Below, in pieces: positions 30,731 through 39,223 of a stretch of DNA of 63,266 bases (positions are counted from its first letter, which is position 1; the number at the start of each line of letters is the position of its first letter). The stretch lies in the NCBI RefSeq assembly GCF_001646785.1, contig NZ_LRRH01000119.1:1-63266 (forward strand). Reading direction: 5' to 3'. Below the pieces are notes generated by a model, which saw only the letters and a list, made by a program, of their open reading frames with translations, made no database searches and had not been told where the DNA came from. The position numbers were made by a program, and so were the translations under genes. This DNA is from Rhodococcus phenolicus. Its GTDB lineage: Bacteria; Actinomycetota; Actinomycetes; Mycobacteriales; Mycobacteriaceae.

Positions 30731-30741
30731 ACCGGACCCCG

Positions 30742-30771
30742 GGTGCGGGCTGCGTCAGAGCAGCCCGCACC
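30742..30771. terminator. Hairpin between sulfatase and LuxR-type gene
   Basis: GGTGCGGGCTG (30742-30752) pairs perfectly with CAGCCCGCACC (30761-30771) over an 8-nt loop. It covers the stop codon of the leftward LuxR-type gene and lies 12 nt after the sulfatase stop. Confidence 0.6.
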
Positions 30772-33442
30772 GCACAGCGGCGGCGATGGCGTCCCCCCGT
30801 GAGGTGGCATCGAGCTTGCGGTAGAGGTTGCGCAGGTGGGTCTTGACCGTGTTGACCGACACATGCAGATCGCGTCCGATCTCGTCTGCGGTGCGGCCCG
30901 ACGGAAGGTGCGCGAGCACGACCTGTTCGGTCGCCGTCAGACTCGGCCGGGCCACGGTGTCGGCGAGTGCGCGCCGGATACGATCCGCGAAGGGCGTGCC
31001 GGTGCCCCGTCGGTGTGCGAGGACGGCGAGCAACTCCACGGTCGCCGGACCGCCGTCGAGGAACGGGCGAACCAGGTTCTGCGGTTCGGCGAGAATCAGT
31101 GCGTGCTCGGCGGATCGGTGCATCGCATCGTGCTGCCCGAGCCGGTGCGCGGCGAGCGCGTCGAGCCACCAGGCAGCCACCGTGGTGCCGTAGGACGCGG
31201 TGCCGGTGTCGAGGAGGGGGGCCAGCGCCGCGCGCGTGGCGCTGTGGTGGCCCCGGGAGTAGTGCACGACCGCCTTGCAGACCAGGGTGTCGGCGCGCGC
31301 GTCGTGATCCTGCTGCAGCCGGCGAACGAGATGTTCGGCCTCGGTGAGGTGACCGGTGCGGATCAGCGCCGCGGTGAAGTACGGCAGCAGGCCGGTGTCC
31401 GCGCTCGGGCCCGCGGCGTCGTCGAGCAGGGCCTCGAGGTCGATCGCCGAGACGGGGGCGGCCTGCTCGACGGAGCCGGCGGCGAGCGCGTGCAGGTCGA
31501 GTACCAACCGCGACTGCCGGCACGGGGCGGGTGTGCCTGCCCCACCATCCGGCGACGTATCGCTGCCGAGGATACGACGGCACCGGTCGTCGAGAGGAAC
31601 ACCTTGCAGGTAACACGCGAGCGCGATCAGCACCGCGCTCGTATGGCTGTCGGGCTGGTCGAGCATCGAATGCGTGACCGCGAGTTCGAAGGCGTCCTCG
31701 GCTTTGCGGGCCATGCCGGTCACGTCGCCCGCCCGGCCCAGGCCGGCGGCCAGGAGCGTGGCGCAGCGCAACTGGAGCCGCCGGTGCCGTGCCAGGTCCG
31801 CAAGGAATTCCGCCTGGATCAACAGTTCCTCGGCCGCGCGCGGATCGACGATCCCGGCAGCGACCGCTCGCACGTTCAACCGGTAGGAGTCGAGTTCGGG
31901 GTAGCCCGTTGCGGGCAGAGCTGCCAGGTCCGCGACCGCCGCGCGCGAGGGACACTGTCCTGCGGCCAGCGCGATACCCACCTCGACGGCGGCGGCCAGG
32001 GTCTGCTCGACGAGCAGGTCGGTGCCGTCGGCGGTCGAGGCGGGCAATGTATCGAGGAAGGCGCGGGCACCGGACGGCGAACCTCGTTCGAGGGCCGCCA
32101 CGGCGTGCAGCAGTCGCACCACCGTCGTGTCCGTCGAGGCCGGCCCGTCCAGCAGGGCGAACAGCTCGTTGCAGCGGCGGCCGAGGACCACGGCCAGGCC
32201 GTGACGGTGGAGAAGGTCGGCGATGCCACGTTCGTCGTGGACGGCCACCAGGTGGGTCAGGGCGTCGACCGGCGAACCGTCGGCCAGATACCAGTCGGCG
32301 GCGGAAACGTGCAGGCGCGCTTCGAGGTCGGGATCGGTGCGATGCAGTTCGGCGCGCAGGTGCGCCCGCAGGAAGGGGTGGCAGGTGTGCCACCGGCCGG
32401 TGCCTTCGGTGTCACCGACGTGCAGCAGCGGAAGTCCGACCCGATCGAGCATCACCAGCGTGCCTGCCGCGTCGGGCCCCGTCAGATGCTCGGCCAGGTC
32501 CGCGGTGAAGGCATCGACGACGCTGGTCGCGAGCAGGAACCGCAACAGATCGTCCGGGAGCGCCGCCAGCATTTCTCCGACCAGGTGGTCGGAGATCGGA
32601 TGGGGGGATCGCACGAGATCGGCGACGGCTCCGTGACGGTCGTGGTGGGTGTGCAGATAGATCGCGGCGATCCGGATGAGAGCGGCCCAGCCGTGCGTCA
32701 ACTCCCGCAGTGCCGCCGCGTCGTCGGCGGGCAGGGCACTGTCGTGTTCGGCGAGGACGGCGGTGATCTGTGCGGCATCGAGGGCGAGGTCCTCCCAGCC
32801 GATCCTTGCCAGGACACCGGCGGCGGCATAGGTGTGCCAGGGCAAGGTCGGCTCGTGCCGGGCAGCGAAGACGACCGTCAGATTCGGCGCGCTGTCGCGG
32901 ACCAGTTCGACGAACCGCGCCACCTCGGCCAGGACGAGCGGGTCGCGGAGCAGATGCGCGTCGTCGAACACCAGGGCTATCGGATGCGGACGACGCGCTA
33001 GTTCCGCAGCCAGGATCTCGGGGTGGCCGGATTGCGGGCCGGAGCCCGGAGCCGGGGGCAGGGGGATGCTCACCGGGCCGGGCAGTGCGGTTTCGACGGC
33101 GTCGCGGACGATGGTCCAGAACTCGGCCTGACCGTCGGCCTGATGCGTCACCGTCACCCACACCGCGACGGTCGCGCCGTCCAGTCGGTGACTGATCCAG
33201 TCGGCGAGCAGCACGGTCTTTCCGGTGCCGGCGGGAGCACAGACGAGCACGGCGGCCGGGTTGGGTTGGCGGACCGCCGCGTTCAGCTGCGCGTAGAGCC
33301 GTCGGTGCGGTTGTGGCGCGATCGACGGAGCCGGCACCGCGATGCGGGCCCCGCGGTCGTCGATGCGGGCCCCGCGGTCGTCGATGCTCGGTTCCGCATC
33401 GACGTGACGGCGGTTCCGCGCGTATTCGGAATGCGGCGGCAT
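30755..33442 (-). CDS. LuxR-family regulator with MalT-like ATPase (LAL)
   Basis: The 895-residue protein has an N-terminal P-loop ATPase (Walker A APAGTGKT at 69-76, Walker B IALVFDDAHLLRD near 155), a long helical-repeat middle, and a C-terminal LuxR helix-turn-helix (TATEQVVLAHLPSGRTADEI, then HVSVNTVKTHLRNLYRKLDA). This is the MalT/LAL architecture that activates transcription on binding an inducer and ATP. The ATG has GAGGAGG 7 nt upstream. It is convergent with the alkyl sulfatase, which it might control, though that is only inferred from position. Residues 20-34 contain a duplicated DDRGARI. Confidence 0.88.
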   Translation of the reverse strand: MPPHSEYARNRRHVDAEPSIDDRGARIDDRGARIAVPAPSIAPQPHRRLYAQLNAAVRQPNPAAVLVCAPAGTGKTVLLADWISHRLDGATVAVWVTVTHQADGQAEFWTIVRDAVETALPGPVSIPLPPAPGSGPQSGHPEILAAELARRPHPIALVFDDAHLLRDPLVLAEVARFVELVRDSAPNLTVVFAARHEPTLPWHTYAAAGVLARIGWEDLALDAAQITAVLAEHDSALPADDAAALRELTHGWAALIRIAAIYLHTHHDRHGAVADLVRSPHPISDHLVGEMLAALPDDLLRFLLATSVVDAFTADLAEHLTGPDAAGTLVMLDRVGLPLLHVGDTEGTGRWHTCHPFLRAHLRAELHRTDPDLEARLHVSAADWYLADGSPVDALTHLVAVHDERGIADLLHRHGLAVVLGRRCNELFALLDGPASTDTTVVRLLHAVAALERGSPSGARAFLDTLPASTADGTDLLVEQTLAAAVEVGIALAAGQCPSRAAVADLAALPATGYPELDSYRLNVRAVAAGIVDPRAAEELLIQAEFLADLARHRRLQLRCATLLAAGLGRAGDVTGMARKAEDAFELAVTHSMLDQPDSHTSAVLIALACYLQGVPLDDRCRRILGSDTSPDGGAGTPAPCRQSRLVLDLHALAAGSVEQAAPVSAIDLEALLDDAAGPSADTGLLPYFTAALIRTGHLTEAEHLVRRLQQDHDARADTLVCKAVVHYSRGHHSATRAALAPLLDTGTASYGTTVAAWWLDALAAHRLGQHDAMHRSAEHALILAEPQNLVRPFLDGGPATVELLAVLAHRRGTGTPFADRIRRALADTVARPSLTATEQVVLAHLPSGRTADEIGRDLHVSVNTVKTHLRNLYRKLDATSRGDAIAAAVRCGLL
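33341..33382. repeat. 21-bp perfect tandem duplication in the LuxR-type gene
   Basis: A 21-bp unit beginning GATGCGGGCCCCGCGGTC is present twice in direct succession (33341-33361, 33362-33382), duplicating DDRGARI near the N-terminus ahead of the ATPase domain. The identity of the copies points to a recent slippage event. Confidence 0.9.
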
Positions 33443-33544
33443 CGGTAGTCCTCCTCGGCCGGTGAAACCGAACAGCCCTCCGCGCCTGGACGTTACCGGC
33501 TCCGTGAGGATTCCGCCGAGTTTCCCGCACCGCCCGGGCGCGGA

Positions 33545-33751
33545 TCAGGTGGGCAGCCGGCGCATCTCGAGCAGGGTCAATCCCAGGTCGTCGAGACGCG
33601 CGAGGATCGTGCGCATCGCCGTCGGATCGTCCATCGTTCCGAACAAAGTTGTGGTACATCGCTTCTCGTCTATCCGGGCATGCAGGTCGGGAAACGCGGC
33701 AAGCACCCGGGCGGAGAGTACTCCGTCCACGACGAACTGGTAATCCGTCAT
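33545..33751 (-). CDS. Small hypothetical protein (68 aa)
   Basis: This short protein (MTDYQFVVDGVLSARVLAAF and on, ending LTLLEMRRLPT) has an alpha/beta composition reminiscent of a family of actinobacterial 65-70-residue proteins that often neighbour LuxR-type regulators. The ATG has GAGGAG at good spacing, and the frame upstream is non-coding in character. The function is unknown. It is upstream of and co-directional with the LuxR-type gene but 102 bp away. Confidence 0.7.
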   Translation of the reverse strand: MTDYQFVVDGVLSARVLAAFPDLHARIDEKRCTTTLFGTMDDPTAMRTILARLDDLGLTLLEMRRLPT

Positions 33752-33926
33752 GATGCTCCTCGGGCGTGCGTGTTTCCTGCACGGACAGCGGCGGCCGTTT
33801 CGGCCGGTCGATGCCCAGGGTCCTCGATCGCACTGCCCGAGCACATCATCCCCTGCGGATGAAGTGCGTCGGCAGCACACGCCGATTCACCCTGCCCGGG
33901 TGACGCGACGAAGCCGGAGGAGGCGA

Positions 33927-33932
33927 TAGCGT
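33927..33932 (+). promoter_or_regulatory. Putative -10 box, leaderless (GAP gene)
   Basis: TAGCGT ends 6 nt before the ATG at 33939. A GGAGGAGG lies further upstream, too far (15 nt) to serve as a normal ribosome site. Confidence 0.45.
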
Positions 33933-33938
33933 CCAGCC

Positions 33939-34598
33939 ATGGGAACAGTCATCGGTGAGTTTCTCCCGCTGGCGGTCGGGGTCGCGATCTCGCCGATCCC
34001 CGTCGTCGCCGCCATTCTGATGCTGCTGTCGACGAACGCCGGCAGCACCAGCACCGGTTTCGGGCTCGGCTGGGTCGTGGGTATCTTCGCGGCCACGGGC
34101 ATCGTCGCGCTGCTGTCCGGGGCATTCGATACCTCGGATTCCGACGGGTCGAGCGGATCCGTGTCCTGGATCAAGGTTGCCCTCGGTGTGCTGCTGGTGG
34201 CGCTGGCGGCCAAACAGTGGCGCGATCGCGGCGACACGTCGGTCCCGAAATGGATGCAGGCGATCGATCGGCTGAGCTTCCCGAAGGCGGCCGGGCTCGG
34301 TGTGGTGCTCGCCGCGGTCAACCCGAAGAACCTGCTGCTGTGCGTCTCGGCGGGACTGGTGATCGGCACAGGCGGCCTCGGAACCGGTGAAGCCGTCGTC
34401 ACGCTGGTGATCTTCACGGTGATCGCGGCCTCGAGTGTGCTGATCCCCGTCGTCGGATACGCGCTCGCGGCACAGCGTCTGCGGCAACCGCTCGACACCC
34501 TCAAACAGTGGCTCCAGGCGAACAATCATCAGGTGATGGCGATCGTGCTGCTGATCATGGGCGCCGCGGTGATCGGGAAGGGTCTCGGCGGGCTGTGA
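33939..34598 (+). CDS. GAP (Sap/LysE-like) family membrane protein
   Basis: The 219-residue protein has six predicted membrane helices: PLAVGVAISPIPVVAAILML first, LGWVVGIFAATGIVALLSGA second, and a characteristic SFPKAAGLGVVLAAVNPKNL before the fourth. This matches the mycobacterial GAP/Sap family, small membrane proteins needed to bring glycopeptidolipids or sulfolipids to the cell surface. That role fits a mycolic-acid bacterium; no lipid biosynthesis gene is adjacent. LysE-type exporters share the fold and are the alternative. It is convergent with the DUF5709 gene. Confidence 0.82.
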   Translation: MGTVIGEFLPLAVGVAISPIPVVAAILMLLSTNAGSTSTGFGLGWVVGIFAATGIVALLSGAFDTSDSDGSSGSVSWIKVALGVLLVALAAKQWRDRGDTSVPKWMQAIDRLSFPKAAGLGVVLAAVNPKNLLLCVSAGLVIGTGGLGTGEAVVTLVIFTVIAASSVLIPVVGYALAAQRLRQPLDTLKQWLQANNHQVMAIVLLIMGAAVIGKGLGGL

Positions 34599-34623
34599 CG
34601 CCTCGCCGGCCCCCTCCTCACAG

Positions 34624-35079
34624 TCAGTCCTCGTGTTCCTCGATGACGTGGACCGCCGCCTCCTCGGCCGACGCCGCTCCGCCGTCGATACCGACGTCCC
34701 CGGCCCAGAGTTCGGATTCGTCGTCACCTCCGAGGCCGTCGTCGGGAGACACGAGCCGGCCGGCGCGCCGGTCGCCCACCTCGCCGAGATAATGCACTCC
34801 CGGTTCCACCTCGTCGACATCCGGTTCCGCGGTGTCGAACGAGGGGTCCGGTTCCTCCGCGGCGACCCGGTGGGCGAGGCTGCCGCCGTATCGCACCTCG
34901 TCGCCGGTCGTGGCGGTCGCGTTCATCGCCAACGGCCGCTCGGGCGGCGAGTAGCCCTCGTCGAGCATGTCGGCCACACCGCGGTCGTCGAGGGTGTCCG
35001 CGGGTTGAAGCTGGTTGTCCTCGTCGACGCTGTACTCACCGCCGCCGTACTCGTCGTCACGGGCGTCGTCGCTGTTCAT
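34624..35079 (-). CDS. DUF5709 acidic protein
   Basis: The 151-residue, very acidic product contains YSVDEDNQLQPADTLDDRGV and DMLDEGYSPPERPLAMN, a conserved pattern I associate with actinobacterial DUF5709 proteins, then VRYGGSLAHRVAAEEPD. I start at the ATG of MNSDDARDDEYGGG; the open frame above it is non-coding in character. No function is known. It is divergent from the DoxX-like gene across 143 bp. Confidence 0.8.
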   Translation of the reverse strand: MNSDDARDDEYGGGEYSVDEDNQLQPADTLDDRGVADMLDEGYSPPERPLAMNATATTGDEVRYGGSLAHRVAAEEPDPSFDTAEPDVDEVEPGVHYLGEVGDRRAGRLVSPDDGLGGDDESELWAGDVGIDGGAASAEEAAVHVIEEHED

Positions 35080-35166
35080 GCCACCAACGATCCCCCCGCG
35101 TCGGCCCGGGCGCACACGGATCGGTCCCGGGCGCGTGCAGATGGGCACCGAATAGCCAGGGATATG

Positions 35167-35182
35167 CCCCGCAATCGCGGGG
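35167..35182. repeat. Short palindrome between DUF5709 and DoxX-like genes
   Basis: CCCCGC (35167-35172) and GCGGGG (35177-35182) form a 6-bp inverted repeat around AATC, 40 bp upstream of the DoxX-like start. It may be an operator or a short mRNA hairpin. Confidence 0.3.
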
Positions 35183-35222
35183 TACACGTCAGGATGAGAC
35201 GCAACCCACCACGGGAGGAAGC

Positions 35223-36188
35223 ATGATCCTTCGCCGAATCGCCCGCCCGATGCTCGCATCGATCTTCATCGCCGGGGGCATCGACGCCCTGCGGAATCCG
35301 TCCGGGAAGGCCACCGCAGCGCAGCCCGGCCTCGACCAGACCCTGGCGTTGCTGCCGAACTCGGTCACCGACCGCATCCCCGACAATCCGGAAGCTCTCG
35401 TGCGGATCAACGCCGCAGTGCAGGTCGGTGCCGGTGCGTTGCTCGCCGTCGGTAAGGCCCCTCGGGTCGCGTCGTTCGTTCTCGCCGGCACCCTCGTACC
35501 CACCACGGTCGCCGGACACGACTTCTGGAACGTCGAGGATCCGGAGACCCGCGCGATGCAGCGCACGCAGTTCCTCAAGAACGTCGGCCTGCTCGGGGGT
35601 CTGCTCATCGCGGCCGCCGACACCGAGGGCAAACCGTCGCTGGGGTGGCGGGGACGCCGAGCGGCCCGGCACGCTCAGGAGAAGGTCGTCGCGGTATTGC
35701 CGAGCCACGGCTCCGAAAACAAGGACGCACTCGGCGAAGGCCTGCACGCGGTCACCGAACGGGTCCGCGCCCTGAGCGGGGAAGCCGCTGAACTCGCCGA
35801 ATCCGCCCGCGGCCAGGGCAGTCACCTTCTCGATGTGGCGAAGGACCGCGCCCCGGACATCGCCGAGGCCGCACGGGAGCGCGGCGCCGGGTTCGCCGAG
35901 ATCGCACGCGAGCGCGGCTCCGAACTCGCCGAGATCGCTCGGGAACGGGGAGCCGAACTCGCCGAGGTGGCTCGGGAACGCGGTACCGAACTTCTCGACG
36001 CCGCCCGCGATCGCGGACCCGAACTCGCGGAGTCGGCGCGCGGCCGCGGCGTCCGCTGGTGGGAGTCGGCGCGTGAGCACGGCACCGAGTGGGCACATCT
36101 CGCCGAGGAGCAGGCCGCCCAGCGGAGCCGGCACGCACGGGCGCGTGCGGAGGACGCACTCGAGCGCCGGCACCGGCTGATCGGCTGA
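35223..36188 (+). CDS. DoxX-like membrane protein with C-terminal 11-residue repeats
   Basis: Residues 1-140 resemble DoxX family proteins (ILRRIARPMLASIFIAGGID, then VRINAAVQVGAGALLAVGKA, and TTVAGHDFWNVEDPETRAMQ), with about four membrane helices. After a basic linker the protein changes completely: residues 195-293 are nine successive 11-residue units of the type ARERGxELAEI, predicted to form a long amphipathic helix rich in Arg and Glu. This tail is not part of DoxX. DoxX-like proteins have been linked to redox and quinone complexes; the role of the tail is unknown. The start has GGGAGG 4-5 nt upstream. Confidence 0.85.
   Translation: MILRRIARPMLASIFIAGGIDALRNPSGKATAAQPGLDQTLALLPNSVTDRIPDNPEALVRINAAVQVGAGALLAVGKAPRVASFVLAGTLVPTTVAGHDFWNVEDPETRAMQRTQFLKNVGLLGGLLIAAADTEGKPSLGWRGRRAARHAQEKVVAVLPSHGSENKDALGEGLHAVTERVRALSGEAAELAESARGQGSHLLDVAKDRAPDIAEAARERGAGFAEIARERGSELAEIARERGAELAEVARERGTELLDAARDRGPELAESARGRGVRWWESAREHGTEWAHLAEEQAAQRSRHARARAEDALERRHRLIG
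35805..36101 (+). repeat. Nine 33-bp (11-codon) repeats in the DoxX-like gene
   Basis: Each unit encodes Ala-Arg-x-x-Gly-x-x-(Leu/Phe)-(Ala/Leu)-(Glu/Asp)-x; the best copies are ARERGSELAEI and ARERGAELAEV. Eleven residues make close to three helical turns, as in LEA and apolipoprotein-like repeats. DNA copies have diverged at third positions, so the array is old and kept by selection on the protein. Confidence 0.9.
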
Positions 36189-36294
36189 GTATCCGCCTGG
36201 TGCTGCGCGGCGCCGCGGACGGCACTAGACTTCTCGGGCAATTCTGTCGACGCCCGCACCATGCGCCGGCACAGCACGACCCCGAGGAGACCCT

Positions 36295-38637
36295 TTGCCG
36301 TCCGACGGCCTGCCCCACCCTGATCACGAGCGTGAGCAGGCTTACCTGTCAATGCTGTACGGGCATCTCGATTCGCTGCGCGAGTACGCACAGACGCGGC
36401 TCGGTCGCGTGCTCCTCGAGACCGGCGGAACCCCGCAGGCGCGCAGCGAACGCGAGTCGTTCACCCAGATGTACACGGAAGACATCGCCAAGTACGACGC
36501 CGCCGAGCACGGTCTCTGCTTCGGTCGCATCGACGTCCGCGACACAGGGACGGAGGGAGTCCACCGGGGCGACGTCGACACGGGAAATTCGGACGGGCTC
36601 GACGCTACCGAGGTCCGCTACATCGGACGCCTGGGAATCCTCGACGAGGACAACGACTTCGAGCCGCTGCTGCTCGACTGGCGAGCTCCGCTGGCCCGGC
36701 CGTTCTACCTCGCGACCCCCGCGGCACCGGAAGGTGTCGTCCGCCGCCGTCACATCCGCAGTCGCGGGCGCACGGTGACCGCACTGAACGACGAATACCT
36801 CGATCTGGATGTGGCGCAGTCCCACGGCACGACGACGCCGGCCGGTGGGGTCGCGGGTGAGTCCGCCCTGCTCGCGGCGCTGAACGCGGCGCGCACCGGC
36901 CAGATGCACGACATCGTCGCCACGATCCAGTCCGAGCAGGACGCCATCATCCGGTCCGAGCACAAGAGCGTCCTCGTCGTCCAGGGCGGTCCCGGCACCG
37001 GCAAGACCGCGGTCGCGCTGCACCGGGCCGCGTACCTGCTGTACACCTACCGCAAGCAGCTCGCCAAGGCCGGCGTTCTCATCATCGGCCCGAACTCGAC
37101 GTTCCTCGACTACATCGGCCAGGTGCTGCCGTCGCTCGGCGAGACCGGCGTACTCCTGTCCACCATCGGCGACCTGTATCCGGGTGTGCGTGCCGAGCTC
37201 GAGGACGAACTGTCCACCGGTGCGGTCAAGGGTTCGCTCGACATGGTCGACGTGCTCAAGAAGGCGGTGCGGGATCGGCAGGAGGTCCCGGCCGCGCCGG
37301 TGCCGCTGATGTTCGACTCGTACCGGATCACGCTCGACCGCAAGACCGTCACCCGGGCCCGCGGCCGGGCCCGGTCGTCGCGGCGACCGCACAACCTCGC
37401 CCGCCCGATCTTCGTCTCGGCGGTGATCGAAGCGCTCGCCGATCAGCTCGCGGCGCTGATCGGCACCAACCTGGTCGACGGCGGCAATCTGCTGAGCCGC
37501 GACGACATCGCCGACATCCGCTCGGAGATGCGCGCCGACCCGGACATTCTCGGCGCGATCGACGCGCTGTGGCCGCAGCTCACCCCGCAGCAGGTCCTGA
37601 CGGATCTGCTCGCCTCCCGGGACCGGCTCACGGCGGCAGCGCCGGCGCTGTCCGAGGAACAGATCGATCTGCTGCACCGTCCGCGGTCGCGGGGCCGGTT
37701 CAGTGCCGCCGACGCACCGCTGCTCGACGAACTCGCCGAATTGCTCGGCGTCGACGACGCCGCGGATCGCGAACGTGCCGCGCGGCGGTGGCGCCGGCAG
37801 ATCGCCGACGCCCAGGGCGCACTGGACATCCTCACCGGTTCGGCCCCCCAGGATCTCGAGGACGAACTCGATCCCGAGCTACTGATGGCGTACGACCTGA
37901 TCGACGCCACGCAACTCGCCGAGCGCCAGGATCTGCGCCGGCACGAGACCACCGCCGAACGCGCGGCCGGGGACCGGACGTGGACGTACGGTCACGTCAT
38001 CGTCGACGAGGCACAGGAACTGTCGGAGATGGCATGGCGAATGCTGATGCGGCGCATCCCGAATCGGTGGATGACCGTGGTCGGCGACACCGCGCAGACC
38101 GGGGACCCGGCCGGCAGCTCGTCCTGGCAGCGGATCCTCGAACCCTACGTGGCGAACCGGTGGCGTAAGGCCGAGCTGACCGTCAACTACCGCACCCCTG
38201 CGGAGATCATGCGGATCGCGCACGCGGTTCTGGCCGAGATCGATCCGGACCAGGTGCCCCCGCGGTCGGTGCGCGAGTCCGGATTCGTGCCGTGGGCCCG
38301 GCACGTCGACGTGGAGGAACTCGCGGACACGGTGCAGGAGGTGCTCGCCGCGCAGGACGGTCCCGGATTGACGGCGGTGATCGTGCCGCATCGTCTGGCC
38401 ACCGACTGGGCGCATCTGGAAGGGCCGTCGGTCCGGGTCGCGACGGTCCGCGACGTCAAGGGACTCGAGTTCGACGAGGTGCTGCTCGTCGAACCCGGCG
38501 AGATTCTCGACGAGTCGCCCCGCGGCCTCAACGATCTCTACGTGGCGCTGACCCGGGCGACACAGCGGCTGGGCGTGTTGCACACGTCGGCGCTGCCGGA
38601 GGTACTGGGCGGACTGTACGAGCCCGCCGAGTGCTGA
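36295..38637 (+). CDS. helD: HelD-type RNA polymerase recycling ATPase (SF1 helicase-like)
   Basis: The 780-residue protein has an N-terminal coiled coil (DHEREQAYLSMLYGHLDSLR), a HelD-type middle (DWRAPLARPFYLA), Walker A GGPGTGKT at 231-238, Walker B DEAQ at 571-574, and C-terminal helicase motifs (TVNYRTPAEIM; VKGLEFDEVLLVEP; LYVALTRATQRL). HelD pulls stalled RNA polymerase off DNA; actinobacterial forms (HelR) protect against rifampicin. The start is TTG with GAGGAG 6 nt upstream. I saw no rifampicin-associated inverted repeat in the 100 bp upstream. A UvrD-like DNA helicase is the less likely alternative. Confidence 0.88.
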   Translation: MPSDGLPHPDHEREQAYLSMLYGHLDSLREYAQTRLGRVLLETGGTPQARSERESFTQMYTEDIAKYDAAEHGLCFGRIDVRDTGTEGVHRGDVDTGNSDGLDATEVRYIGRLGILDEDNDFEPLLLDWRAPLARPFYLATPAAPEGVVRRRHIRSRGRTVTALNDEYLDLDVAQSHGTTTPAGGVAGESALLAALNAARTGQMHDIVATIQSEQDAIIRSEHKSVLVVQGGPGTGKTAVALHRAAYLLYTYRKQLAKAGVLIIGPNSTFLDYIGQVLPSLGETGVLLSTIGDLYPGVRAELEDELSTGAVKGSLDMVDVLKKAVRDRQEVPAAPVPLMFDSYRITLDRKTVTRARGRARSSRRPHNLARPIFVSAVIEALADQLAALIGTNLVDGGNLLSRDDIADIRSEMRADPDILGAIDALWPQLTPQQVLTDLLASRDRLTAAAPALSEEQIDLLHRPRSRGRFSAADAPLLDELAELLGVDDAADRERAARRWRRQIADAQGALDILTGSAPQDLEDELDPELLMAYDLIDATQLAERQDLRRHETTAERAAGDRTWTYGHVIVDEAQELSEMAWRMLMRRIPNRWMTVVGDTAQTGDPAGSSSWQRILEPYVANRWRKAELTVNYRTPAEIMRIAHAVLAEIDPDQVPPRSVRESGFVPWARHVDVEELADTVQEVLAAQDGPGLTAVIVPHRLATDWAHLEGPSVRVATVRDVKGLEFDEVLLVEPGEILDESPRGLNDLYVALTRATQRLGVLHTSALPEVLGGLYEPAEC

Positions 38638-38735
38638 TCCTGCCCGAAGGGCCGGCGACGGCGTTCGAGATCGTTTCGCGACTCCGGCACGGTAGGTTGC
38701 GATCGAATCTGCGGCGGGATGCGCGAGGAGGCACG

Positions 38736-39176
38736 GTGGTTCGTAACGCGAGGCGGCCGGAGCGATGGTGCGGGACGTTCCGTCCGGCACCGGTGCTGCT
38801 GATGGCCGCGGTGGCCGCGAGTACGGTGGCGTGTTCCTCGGCGACCGCCTCGGACGGCTCCGTGGAGTCGTCGGCCCCGGCGGTCGTCTCCTCGACCGTG
38901 TCGGCGACCGCCGAACCGCCGTTGCTGGACGAGAGGGCCGCGCGATTCAAGGACTCGCTCGCCGAATGGGGCCTGGCAGCCGGGCTCACCGACGGGACGG
39001 TGCTGGCAGTCGCGCGCGGCCTGTGCGACCAGGTGGCCGCGGGCGTCCCGGACGAGGCGATCCTCGCCACGGTCCGTCCGATCGCGGCGTATGCGGCGTC
39101 GGTGTCGGGAAACGCGTTGTCCGACGACGACGCGGCACGACGGTTCGTGGACACCGCGGTGGGCGTCTACTGCTGA
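38736..39176 (+). CDS. DUF732 lipoprotein
   Basis: The 146-residue protein has a basic N-terminus, a hydrophobic stretch (APVLLMAAVAA) and a lipobox-like STVACSS, then a low-complexity Ser/Ala/Val linker and a C-terminal DUF732-like domain (LAVARGLCDQVAAGVPDEAI ... SGNALSDDDAARRFVDTAVG) with two cysteines. DUF732 is largely confined to mycobacteria and relatives and is of unknown function. The GTG start has GAGGAGG close upstream. It is convergent with usp across a strong terminator. Confidence 0.75.
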   Translation: MVRNARRPERWCGTFRPAPVLLMAAVAASTVACSSATASDGSVESSAPAVVSSTVSATAEPPLLDERAARFKDSLAEWGLAAGLTDGTVLAVARGLCDQVAAGVPDEAILATVRPIAAYAASVSGNALSDDDAARRFVDTAVGVYC

Positions 39177-39177
39177 G

Positions 39178-39215
39178 TCCGCCCGCCCCCCGGACGCATC
39201 CGGGGGGCGGGCGGA
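39178..39215. terminator. Strong bidirectional terminator
   Basis: A perfect 17-bp stem (39178-39194 with 39199-39215, TCCGCCCGCC... / ...GGCGGGCGGA) over a 4-nt loop sits between the convergent DUF732 and usp genes, 2 nt after one stop and 8 nt before the other. Confidence 0.85.
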
Positions 39216-39223
39216 AGTACGGG

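Noticed and set aside
34624-35259. Longer form of the DUF5709 protein
   Set aside because: The 60 extra residues are non-coding in character; the family start is at MNSDDARDDE.
35805-36101. CRISPR-like or minisatellite array
   Set aside because: The 33-bp periodicity reflects 11-residue protein repeats with drifted DNA; there are no identical repeats with unique spacers.
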